From Gnetum montanum (Eukaryota > Streptophyta > Gnetopsida > Gnetales > Gnetaceae), in the NCBI GenBank assembly GCA_015680685.1, contig MNCI01013622.1, forward strand, positions 19,884 through 83,883: a DNA stretch of 64,000 nt. Direction: 5' to 3'. Positions 22,951-33,138 of this stretch are shown here, in pieces (position 1 is the stretch's first letter; each line of letters begins with the position of its first letter). A program made the translations under genes and the position numbers. The notes below the pieces were generated by a model that had not been told where the DNA came from, did no database searches, and worked only from the letters and a program-made list of their open reading frames with translations.

Positions 22951-23656
22951 CAATTACCTTATTCAAAGATTGTTGATTTTCAGTCCTGTTATTTCCCAAT
23001 GCATGCCTGTAGTGTGATGTTTGTAATTGTACAACATTCTTATTCGAGTGTGACGTACTTGAACATGTTACATGATTGGAAATAAAGATCAAGGTTACTC
23101 CAATCATTGCAACATCCACTTAGATTTATTATTGCTTTAATTATTTAATTGTTTACTATTTTATTTAGTTAATGTTTCCATTTATTGATATTTACTATTC
23201 CTGTCATTAAGTAGAATAAGTACAACTAATCGTGAATGTTTAAGTATACTTACTTGGTAACCTAGCAGTGTATTATTTAGCAAGCCTAGTGGCGTATGCT
23301 TGGCAACCTTAGTAGTGGTTATACGAAGTCCAAGGCATGTACAAACGGTTAGGGATGGATACTCATCGCACATAGGCTAATTTAGACTTTATTTTCCACT
23401 ATTTATTAGCTTAGTTAATTTATCTCTTTATTGTCATTAGGAGTAGCATAGGGTTAGACAACATCATCATATGTCTCACTTTGGATTAAACCATACATGA
23501 CAAAGCTACCACTAGTTTAAGTGGGAAGATAGTGAACTATGATCAGAGCATAATGATTTAGATGTACAACTAGGCCCATCCACGGAATTTGACCAGATCA
23601 TGCATAAATGCTTGTGATTCATATGGTTGTACGTAGGGGTACCTTGCTGCTCATCA
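22951..23656 (+). repeat. Element 2 5' LTR, second part
   Basis: This continues the LTR after the nested insertion (the target repeat is 22946-22950). Homologous to 31230-31920, including GTGTGACGTACTTG and GGTACCTTGCTGCTCATCA. The minus-strand frame here and its twin at 31446-31637 are LTR sequence, not genes. Confidence 0.9.
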
Positions 23657-23677
23657 TTGGGATTGTTGCCAGGAATG
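23657..23677 (+). promoter_or_regulatory. Element 2 primer binding site, degraded
   Basis: TTGGGATTGTTGCCAGGAATG follows the LTR and aligns with the tRNA-Asp-type site of element 1, with several transitions. Confidence 0.6.
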
Positions 23678-23786
23678 GTGCTAGTTATCTAGATTAGTTA
23701 TATTATACATGATCATTGTAAAGGTGTTAATGATCTATCTTTTAGAAAATATTTATATTAAATCATACACATCATTAATTAAAAAC

Positions 23787-25890
23787 AATGTTTGTTCCAC
23801 AAGGGAGTGATAACTCACTATATAGTGAAAGCATTCATTGGAGAACTAACAAGGTATATATGACAATGAAAATTGGAGTGACCAACTTCATGTAGGGGTT
23901 TCATATGTTCATGATCACCTTGACGACACTCAAAGATCACATTCACCTAAGATAGACAACTTTGGAGAACACAAAGTAAGTCCTAGACTAGGGAAAGCCC
24001 CAAGGGCTAGGGCCTCCTCAAAATCTACAAAGGATAAATCAAGGGACCCTAGGGAACACCATAGAAGCCATGGAAATCCTTCTAGTTTCTCATCTTCCTC
24101 TCCCCCTTCAATGTCTAGTTCTAATGAATATGAACATAGGTATAGAGACAAAGATTCACTATGGGGTCAAAATAAAAATAGAAATCAAACCCACAAGAAA
24201 AGTTAAAGACATCAACATGAACATAGATAGCATTGTCACGATCAAACGAATAATAATAGAAATTTTCTTCACAACTTATTTGATGACGATGAACCCTTGT
24301 TGGCCACTAGGAGCCTGAGGAAGATCACAAAGATAGTTAAGATATCCCATAGGCATTGCAAAGAAAGTTGCCTACCCAGGCTTGATATGAATAATATTCC
24401 TAAATTCCAAGAGGCTATGATTCGGATACACAACATCATTTACAAGCTTTCAATGATGCCTATGCTTTCTACAACATTGAAAATGGATGGCAAAAGCTCA
24501 AGCTTTTTCTTAGGACACTAATCGATAGAGCTAAAGTGTGGTATAGATTGTTGAAACCAAATTCAATCTGATGGTGGTTCACAATATTGGAGCTCTTAAA
24601 TGAGAAATACCAAACCTATGCAAGGGTGTTCAACCTGAGCAAATAGATTCAAGGATGGAAGTAAGAACAACATGAACCCTTGGACATGACCTTAGATAGA
24701 TATTATTCCCTATTCCATAAATGCCTAGGCCATGGTTTCTCTGAGGAAAGGCAACTTTTCCACATCATAGATGGGCTTTGTGATGAAACAAGGGAGATCC
24801 TTGGGATGTATGCCCTAGGTCAATTATACGAGCTATGAAACCATTAGATCCGAGAGCTAATGGAGCATGTGGCCAAAGAAAAAGAAGAGATATGCAAATG
24901 GGAGAATGTTGAGAAATATTAATGGGACCCAACGCTTCAAAAGAAGGAGGTCCATATTTATGGTAGAGAGAAAGAGGCTGCTCTCAACAAAGTGATTCCA
25001 CAATGAACCTTATTTATCAATGAACTTGAAGTAAAATTTAATAGGATGTCAGAATGGGTATACAAAAAATTTACAACTTTGGTAGAAACTATCGAGAAGA
25101 AGGTCATGCAAAACAAACTAGGCGATCACAATAAAAAAAGGAGGTAAAACCAAGAAATATCTAAGAATGCTTTTCAACAAATAGGCAAAATGGCTGAAGA
25201 AAGTGAGGCTATAGACTTAACCACAGATGAAGATAATGGATGTGACATCTACATATATGACCATTCGAAGGGTCATTGCCTAGTCTTGTTGCATCTACAT
25301 GAGTATTGGGTAGGTGTCTTAAATCCGAAGTTTGTACAGAAGCAGATGTCCAGGAGATTTCCTCTTCCACAAGGTAATTATAGATAGTCCCACAACCAAT
25401 TGTACCATCCAACAGGGACTTATTACCAGCCTCAACACTATCATCAACTGCAATGGCAAAACCCATAGTCATGGGGGAGGCCACCACCAAACCAGCTTTA
25501 TCCTTTCTACCAGCCGAAATCGCATAGATATTATGTTCAACACCCTATTTCTTCAACTAGTTCTATGTCCTCTGCTTCAAATTGCCACTATCACTCTCCT
25601 AAATACCATCAACCCATGACATCTCCTAAGGGATCACCACCTCATGCCTTTTACCATCCATCCTACCCTTGATATTCTCATACTCCATCTTATCACATGC
25701 CACTGCCAATGACACAGGAAGGTTTCACACCACACTATCAACAAATGAATGCCACTTATGCTATGAATGTGCATAGAAATGTTGATACCAGTAGGTTCCA
25801 ATTGCAAACTCAGAAATGTCCTTTCTTTAGAAAGGGCTACAAGTGAAAGCAAAACACTCATGGACCAACCACATCGTCTGAACTAGCATA
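23787..25890 (+). pseudogene. gag: Element 2 Gag
   Basis: Homologous to the element 1 Gag. A Ser-rich segment (SSFSSSSPPSMSSS) is followed by Arg/Asn/His-rich sequence and DDEPLLAT, then the capsid region (LDMNNIPKFQ, WKLSMMPM). A Tyr/Pro/Gln/His-rich tail reaches about 25860. Several frameshifts and stops occur from the start region onward. The copy is more decayed than element 1. The conserved Ser-rich/basic block in both copies indicates it belongs to the family rather than being a local expansion. Confidence 0.8.
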
Positions 25891-25906
25891 ATGCCAATCA
25901 TGTGCA

Positions 25907-26287
25907 ATGCCTCCCTTTTCAACACCACTTTCCTTTGATCTTACACAAGGGCCACCATCCATTGTTACTCCAATTCCAAACCTAAGTAATGAATCTAATA
26001 GTGTGGGGAGAAAAGTGAATCCATGCATACCATATCATGATCAAGGGTGCAATCGTGGGCTAGACCTTCGTAATGTTAACACACATTTTACCCTAATCCA
26101 CCAGACATTTAACAACCAAGTGTATGAACAACAACCTTTCTATATAGTAGCCACTAAACCAAGAGATACCCAATGGCTCAAAAATGGAAGATTACCAATG
26201 TTTTATACATGCATGGATCCTAACTACCCACTTCTTAATTCTTGCCACGGCCAAATTCTTGGTCATGGGGGAAACCCCCCATTCTAA
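25907..26287 (+). pseudogene. Element 2 remnant of protease-RT linker
   Basis: A 126-codon open frame. VNPCIPYHDQGCN and IVATKPRDTQWL align with VPCIAYSDTRCN and VIATRQEGTQWL after the element 1 protease (about 17075-17240). The protease active site before it and all of RT-RNase H-INT after it are missing, so gag is joined to this linker and then straight to the post-pol spacer. It marks the two deletion boundaries of a non-autonomous derivative. Confidence 0.65.
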
Positions 26288-27600
26288 CCTTCAAAATTAA
26301 TAAGTGTTTTTCATCTTTTTGTCTTACAATTTTTTGTCATTTTCTTATTTCTTAATACAATTTTTCCTATCCTTTTCAACTTTTTCTATATTTTGTTTTC
26401 ATTTTATTTGTTAGTAATCTTGCTTGTAACTACAATGATCATGTAGTCCATTGAGGTGAGGTTTTCTCCATATTGTCAAGTCATAAGGGACTAATTGTTT
26501 GGACAGTGTGCCACATCATCCATCCACCCATTCTGTTAATAAGAGGTTTTTACCATGGTTATAATGATATTCTTTTCCATCACTAACACTTAAGATAAAT
26601 TCATAATCATTGAGCCTAGATTAAAATGTGTAGAACTAAGAGGGAATGTGAAAAGTGTGACATCAAGGGGATTTGTGGATTATCTATGGCCACTTTTGTA
26701 TGTTCTATCGTGTTGCTTCAATTGTAATTATATCCTTGTAGGTCTAATGAAAAATGGGAGTAAGAGTCACATAAAAAGGCACTGAATAAATTTCTATGGG
26801 CCCACTAGAAAGACATGTACCCATGGATAAAGGTTGGCGGCTTCTTAGATACATAAAAAAAAAACCATACAATATCATTAATAAACTCCTTCCTTGGACA
26901 AAATGCCAAGTGATGCTACTCCTTGTAACTATATGGTTGTTAGCCAAAGTGATAAAATGATGCAATATCATTGAAACATGGTTTGGACTTGGTTTGAATC
27001 TTGGAAAGAAGGACTAATGGTTATTTAACCATTAATAACACACAAGGATTCATTATGCCTTGGGTAAGTAACCTCATATTCCACTTTTTACAATCCTTTC
27101 TACCATGCATCTCATCTCTCTATCCGTATGATCCTAGCTTGTGGTTTTGTGTAACATAGAGTTATTCCCTCAATTTGGTGGTTTCCACATGTGTGGTTTT
27201 GTTTCAAAAATATGCATTGCATTCAATCCCTTTAGTGCCTACGGACATTTTTAGATGTGATTACACAAGGGCATTATGGACTAGAGCATGCTTTAGGAAG
27301 GATCAACTTGTGTAACTATTGTAACTTGTATTTTTCTGATAGCCCCACATCATTCTTTACCTTCTGAGTGCCTCATTGATACATTTCATGCTTTCCCTTC
27401 TCATGTAATTAATATATTCCACATCATCAGTGTAATACCCTTTTTCTTACATCTTTTGAAGCTTTAAATGTCAACGGCTCCATCTTCTACTACTTCTGGT
27501 GCCTTCATTTGATTTCTTACTTACCCTAGAATTATGGACTAACCTGAAACCTTCCAACCAATCCTAGAGCTTCATTTTCCATGCTCAATACCCTCATTTA
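26288..27600 (+). other. Element 2 post-pol spacer
   Basis: Non-coding and collinear with the spacers of elements 1 and D (for example GTGACATCAAGGGGATT, about 26660; CACTAGAAAGACATGTACCCATGG, about 26803). A PPT-like GGTCATGGGGGAAA (about 26261) sits at its start, as in D. Confidence 0.7.
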
Positions 27601-27604
27601 ATGA

Positions 27605-27720
27605 TATTTCATGGATCTCGATATCAGCTACTTGATATCGGGTTGGCCTTGATGTCAAATACCCAATATCGGGTCTCACAAAACCTATATATATGATCCC
27701 CACGTGCCTAAACTCCATTC
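27605..27720 (+). promoter_or_regulatory. U3-like internal promoter region before ORF3
   Basis: CGATATC, TTGATATCGGG and AAATACCCAATATCGGG are followed by CCTATATATATG (TATA box, about 27685). The 3' LTR U3 of the same element has the same sequence of motifs: CGATATC, CTGATATC, GAATACCCAATATC, then CCTATATAAATAC. Spacing from last ATATC to TATA is similar. This is motif-level likeness, not an LTR copy. I infer a separate promoter for ORF3. Confidence 0.5.
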
Positions 27721-27905
27721 TCATCATTTGCAGCTAGGGGAGTTTTTCAAATTTTCTATCATGACTTAGAGCTTTGTGCAACCAACTTCTACTTGTGATA
27801 TTTGGCTCTCTACCACTTTGATTCCCATGTCATTTGAACCTATTTGAACTCAAATTGTTCAAGTTAGTCATATNAAGGGTAAGAAGGTTAAAAACCTCAA
27901 GCATG

Positions 27906-28180
27906 GTAAGAACAATCAATTGTGTTAATACTAGAAACTTTAATTTTTCCACCCAAGGAACCATAACTTTTCTAATATGCCATACATAAGTAAAAAGGAA
28001 CCAATCATGAAGGGTCAAAAACACGATAAACACTTTTTGGACCTTTTTTCTAGAAATTCTTCTACCTTTGCAATCATATCAACCATAGAACTTAATGACA
28101 CTAAGGTAATTTGTAAGGTATAAACCCATTAATGATAAATGACAACACCTTAGTAACATCTGATACTTGATTGATTGCAG
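27906..28180 (+). other. Predicted 5' leader intron of ORF3
   Basis: Donor ATG|GTAAGA at 27905/27906 and acceptor TTGATTGCAG ending at 28180, immediately before the ORF3 ATG. A CTGAT branch-like element lies about 20 bases upstream. Element D has GTAAGA at 52509 and GTGATTGTAG ending at 52744, again exactly at the ATG. Confidence 0.45.
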
Positions 28181-30870
28181 ATGGCCCCAAAAAGAGGAGC
28201 TCAAGTAGGATCTTCGTAGGGAGCAACCAAATGCCCAAGGGGTGACAAGGGCCAAGAAGGTGAGCATGTGGAACACAAAGAGTAGGAAGCCCAATCCTTC
28301 AGCATCCATCAAGAGGCTTCTGTCATAGGATAGTTGGTTCAAGAAGAGGCCATGGAACCTCAAGTTCCCAGGCAAGGACAACACCTCATGTTGTTCATGG
28401 AATGCCTTGAGGCCATTCAAGAAAAATTCATGTTGACCATGGTCATCATGGAGATGAACTTCAACCTGTTTATGGAGTTTGCTCCAAAGGTGGTTCAAAT
28501 GCAACTTCAGGCATCATCCTTGTGGCCTATTCTTTTACATAGTGGCGAGTGGTATCTTGGTGAAACATACCAATTCTAGCACAACAAAGAAGAAGGCACC
28601 ATTGTTAACATTTGTGGAGTTAATATTTCATTCTTAATCAAAGTAATTGCTGAAGCTCTTAATCTACCAAATGAGGGGGCTAAGTTAGCCCATCTATCAA
28701 CAAGATCTAACCTCGACACTAGAAAACTGTGGTTGAGGCAAGCATACGACAAGGATGACAAAACATATAATGAATCGACTCTAGAAGAGAGGACCTATTT
28801 CAAGATAAGGACATATCACCTCTTCCCCACCAAAGGGCTCAATAGAATTTCCACATATGCAGCTAGGGAAGTGCCATAATAATGGGAAAATCCATGTCCA
28901 ACCTTCCCTAGTTATATTGCATAGAAATTGAGAGGCAATTTGAAGAGAAGAAGGTAGGGAAGCCAACACTTCCATTCCCTTGCTTAATTCGAAAGTTGTG
29001 CAAATGTGCTAGAATTCTGGGATACACAAATGACATTCCCAAGAAGGCTTAGAATGCCTCTTGGCTGAATTACTTAAACTGAAAACACCAAGAAAAGACC
29101 TTGATGAGGAGTAAGAACTGAAGAAGGAGGCAGAACTAGAAGAAGAAGTAGAACAAGAGCCTAAACAATGCTGTGAGACATAAGCTTCACTGCCTCCACC
29201 ACCATACTACAAGCTAGCAATAAGCCTTTTGCAAAAAACTACTGAAACACTTAGCTAGGGGAGAAGATAGGCATCAAGCCTCATTAGAGTCCTAGATGAG
29301 GTGTAGTCCACTATTTTGGCCAATCCAACAAGAGGAAAAGTGTTGCTACAGTCAGGAGGAGAATGCCAGTGGTCTAGACAAATCTCTGGTAATGTTGCAT
29401 CATTCCAAGTGATGCTTGAAATCGGAGAAGGTGCCATTGTAGTGGTCATGCAACATTAGGATGCTATAGGCGCAGCATAAGTAATAATGGATCACATCAA
29501 GAAATCATTCAATGTACCTATTATGCCTCCAATCAATTTGACTAGGACCAGAGATGCACAAATGCTTGCTGGAACTTTGATGAATCCTGCAGATCATGAG
29601 GATGTGTTAGATCAATTCCTACAGAAAAAACAAGTAATGACCACCCTGTTTGACATTCTCAATGATGTCACTGTAGCATAATTAGACCTCATTGCTACTA
29701 AAGGGAATCTGGTCATGGCTGAGGTCAAGGCAGAACATGAAGTGCAATGTTTACAATAAGAGCTAGCTGCCCTAAGAGTTGAAAGATGGAACCCTACCCA
29801 ATTTATTTAGGACAGAGTAGCTAAACAAGTTGATTAAAGAGAATAAAGTTGTAGAGTAGGAAAAGGACAAAGCAATCTGAAATGCCTCCCTTGTTGAAGC
29901 ATAATCTTATGCTCATAAAAAGGCACTGATCGCCATCCAAGAAGAGAATAAATAACTTACTGCCAAAAATTCAAGGTTGACCACCATAGAAAAACAAAAA
30001 AATGTTCTGGATGAAAGTGTTCATCAACTAAGAGAACAACTGATGAGAGTCAACCAAGATATCAGCCAATTAATTAGAGAAAACAAAACCCTCTCAATGA
30101 AGGAGGTTCGTGCCATTCGACAAAAGTCTGTAATCGAAGTAAGCGCATGGAAAAATGAGGCCAAGAAACATGAATAGTTGAAAGAAAACTTTCAGGATTA
30201 GGTAGGCATGTACAAGTAGATAAAAAAAAAGAAATCCAAATGGCTAAAGTTCACATTGGGTCCATGATAGCACAAAATCATAATTGGTAGCCAATTTTGG
30301 TTAGTTATGCACTGGTCCATCAAGCGGAAGTATAGAATAAAGACCTACAAATCAAGGATTTGAAAGAATACATGGCATTGGCTAACCTCAGATATGCCAA
30401 CCTTGCCATCTTAATAGTAGGTCAGGCTAGAAGCAAGCTGGAGAAACAAGTAGCGACCACCTATGCATTATATAAGAAAGAGTTTGCAAACATAAAAGCT
30501 ACTTTACAAAAACTTCACATAGCAAATTCAGAACTTGAGGTGGTTAAGGCTTGCTACCATGGACAAAAGGATGTTGCCTTAGACCTAGCCTGAATATTAA
30601 TAAATCATCATGAGTTAAAAGAAAATGCTAGGGCCTTTAAGGAGGAATGACAATAGTTTGTAGCCTAGTACATGAAGGCCAACAAGATGTTTCCATAGTT
30701 GCCATGTCCTTGGGATCTACTGACACAAGCAAACATCAGCTCAGCAGCCTGGATGGTGCACAACCTAAATATTGAAGAAGACAAGTTGTAGGCACTACTT
30801 AATCGCTACAAATTTCAAAAGTCTGGCAATAAGGAAAGTGAACGATGGAGGAGCCACTGCCTCTAGGAAC
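28181..30870 (+). pseudogene. Element 2 ORF3: Transposase_32-like domain plus coiled coil
   Basis: Starts at ATG 28181 (MAPKRGAQVGSS). An acidic leader is followed by a globular part with VNICGVNISFLIKVIAEALN, YFKIRTYHLFPTKGLN and LPFPCLIRKLCKCARI. The last motif is characteristic of the plant 'putative transposon protein' family associated with LTR elements. A long helical tail runs from about 29700 to 30600 (REQLMRVNQDISQLIRENKT; QARSKLEKQVATTYALYKKE), predicted to form coiled coils. Several stops and at least two frameshifts break it. Function unknown. Its position matches the env-like ORF of other plant gypsy elements, but no signal peptide or membrane segment is visible. Confidence 0.65.
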
Positions 30871-31054
30871 TACATGAGATTTCCATTTTTGTGTCTTGTA
30901 ATGTTGTGTCCTCATTTTTGTAAAAATACCACTGTGGCATGTAACAGTCCATTTGTTTGATTGTTTGAGTCAGTCAATAATTCCATACCTTCCCAATATT
31001 TTGTAAAGAACTTGTTCCTCATTTTTTTTAACTTGAGGATGAGTTTTCATTTAG

Positions 31055-31065
31055 TCATGGGGGTA
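31055..31065 (+). promoter_or_regulatory. Element 2 polypurine tract region
   Basis: TCATGGGGGTA abuts the 3' LTR, identical to element 1. Confidence 0.7.
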
Positions 31066-31920
31066 TGATGAGTCATGATTTTGTTAGCTTCGATATCTGA
31101 TATCGAATACCTGATATCAGAGCCCAAGAAGCGATCTTGAATACCCAATATCATCTCTTCCATGCTAGCCTATATAAATACAACACTTGGATGCACGGTT
31201 GGGATAGTTTTAGTTTCAATTTTTAGTTAGCTTCTTTGTAGATTGTTGATTTTTAGTCTTGTTATTTCCTAGTGCATGCCCACAATGTGATGTTTGTAAT
31301 TGTATGGCATTCTTATTCGAGTGTGACGTACTTGGACATGTTACATGACTAGAAATAAAGATTGAAATTACTCCCATCATTACAACATTCACTTATATTT
31401 ATTGTTACTTTAATTATTTACTATTTCCTTAGTTAATGTTTCCATTTATTGATATTTACTATTCTTGTCATTAAGTAAAATGAGTATGACTAATCGTGAA
31501 TGTTTAAGTGTAATTACTTGGTAACCTAGTAGTGTATTATTTAGCAAGCCTAGTGACGTATGCTTGGCAACCCCAATGGTGGTTATACAAAGTCCAAGGT
31601 GTGTATGGATGCTTAGGAATGGATACTCATCGCACACACACTAATTTAGGTTGTACTTTCTACTATTTATTAGCTTAATTAATTTATCTCTTTATTGTCA
31701 TTAGGAGCAACATAGGGTTAGACAACATCATCATATGCCTCACTTTGGAATAAACCATACGTGACAAAGCTACCACTAGTTCAAGTGGGAAGATAGTGAA
31801 CTCTGATCAAAGCATAACAATTTAGATGTATAACTAGTCCCATTTACAGAATTTGACCAGATTGTGCATGAACGCTTGTGATTTGTATGGTTGGGCATTT
31901 TGGTACCTCGGCACTCCTCA
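31066..31920 (+). repeat. Element 2 3' LTR (uninterrupted reference copy)
   Basis: 855 bp, TGATGAGTCATGATTTTG...GCACTCCTCA. GATATC motifs lie at about 31088-31115, TATA box CTATATAAATAC at about 31170, and the transcript-like AACACTTGG block follows. It shows the empty target of element 1 (AATTTTTAGTTAGC). It is followed by GGATC. Confidence 0.92.
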
Positions 31921-32385
31921 GGATCTAACTAAATATGACTTTCAAAAGGTCATGCATTCTTTTAAAGTGTATGAATGGATTAAATTTTTTATAATTTAAA
32001 ATGATTTATAAGATACAATATATTCTAGCTTCTAGAGGCCTTTACTTGCTTGTGAAAGTTCCATGGATGTGTTATGAAAAGTCATTCTCAATCATAATAG
32101 ACATCTTCAGAAAGTGTATTTTGTGTACTGTATCATTTCATAAGGCTAAAACCAAACTTCTTTTTATGGAAGTATTCTCATCTATTAGAGTCATTGTTAT
32201 TTATAACATTAACATGAAAAGTTTAACATTTCTTTCATTCTAGTTATACAAAGTCATTCAGGTTTTTTGTCTCCTCATTTTGCCATGAAAGTTTGGATAG
32301 CTACAAGAAGCTTATTGTAATAATTGCATAAAATGATTGGGATAAATTAGAAGTGGAATTGTTGTAAAAGTTCTATATAAGCAAG
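31921..32385. repeat. Resumed dyad array, fading into unique DNA
   Basis: Begins GGATCTAACTAAATATGACT with CTTTCAAAAGG and TAGCTTCTAGAGGCC, which continues the array of 9470-12945. From about 32100 no array motif is visible. The 80-codon frame 32001-32243 is chance. Confidence 0.6.
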
Positions 32386-33133
32386 TGATGAGTCATGTGT
32401 TGTTGGCTGTGATATCACGTACGTGATATCTCAGCCACGTGATATCTCANNNNNNNNNNNNNNNNNNNNNNNNNNNNNNNNNNNNNNNNNNNNNNNNNNN
32501 NNNNNNNNNNNNNNNNNNNNNNNNNAATTCCTATAAATAAGAGGCGACTTTCCCAGTTTTAGGCATCTAGTTTAGTTCTGTAGCGAAGCTCCGGTAGTTT
32601 GATCCCTCCAGAGTTGGATTATTTTTCCGTGTCTGCCCGCAGTGTGGTGAATGTGATTGTACGGTGTCTTTATTCGAGTGTGCTGTACTTGGACACACAC
32701 ATGACCAACAATAAAGATCGAGATTACTTCATCATTGCATAATTCACTTTGTTATTTATTTATCTGTTTATTTATTTAATGCTATTTACTATTTTCTCTC
32801 TCTCACCCTTAAACTCCTAGAACGCGGAACGAGTACGACTTGATTACAAGCATTTAAGTGTGACTGCTTGGTATCCCAGTGCTGTAGCTAGGGGGATCTA
32901 CNTTTCCATTGCCTTCAGGAGTAGCGTTAGAATTAGGAACACATCATACACCTCATCCTGGACTAAACCATACGTGACAAATATAATACTAGTCTAGGTG
33001 GGAAGACAGCGAACTACGGCCTAAGGATAACTGTCTAGGTGACACAACTAGTCCATCTGTGGAGTTTGACCGGATCGCGCGTGCTACGCTCGTTTCGTAT
33101 GGTTGAGTGTAGGGGTACCTCTGCCGCTCATCA
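32386..33133 (+). mobile_element. Family-A solo LTR with assembly gap
   Basis: TGATGAGTCATG...CCGCTCATCA, with flanks GCAAG (32381-32385) and GTAAG (33134-33138), a target duplication with one transition. U3 holds a 20-base perfect palindrome (32411-32430). A 76-base run of N (32450-32525) and a single N (32902) interrupt it, so the 748 bp length is not reliable. Cytosine-rich blocks (CTCCGGTAG, GTCTGCCCGCAGTG) are better kept than in other copies. Confidence 0.9.
32411..32430. repeat. Perfect 20-bp palindrome in LTR U3
   Basis: GATATCACGTACGTGATATC reads identically on both strands and is followed by a further ACGTGATATC 14 bases on, just before the N gap. ACGTG is a G-box core recognised by plant bZIP/bHLH factors. 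Confidence 0.9.
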
Positions 33134-33138
33134 GTAAG

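Larger units (their letters stand above)
12946..31920 (+). mobile_element. Family-A element 2 (gypsy, pol-deleted), host of nested element 1
   Basis: The element is bounded by perfect 5-bp duplications GGATC (12941-12945 and 31921-31925). Its 5' LTR is split by element 1 into 12946-13111 and 22951-23656. Its 3' LTR is 31066-31920. Without the nested copy it is about 9.1 kb: primer site, gag, a short stretch homologous to the post-protease linker, a long spacer, a U3-like promoter region, ORF3, polypurine tract. RT, RNase H and integrase are absent, so it would have needed enzymes from a relative. Confidence 0.9.

Noticed and set aside
23182-23373. Matching minus-strand frames here and at 31446-31637
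   Set aside because: They look conserved only because both are copies of the same LTR; there is no domain and no start context.
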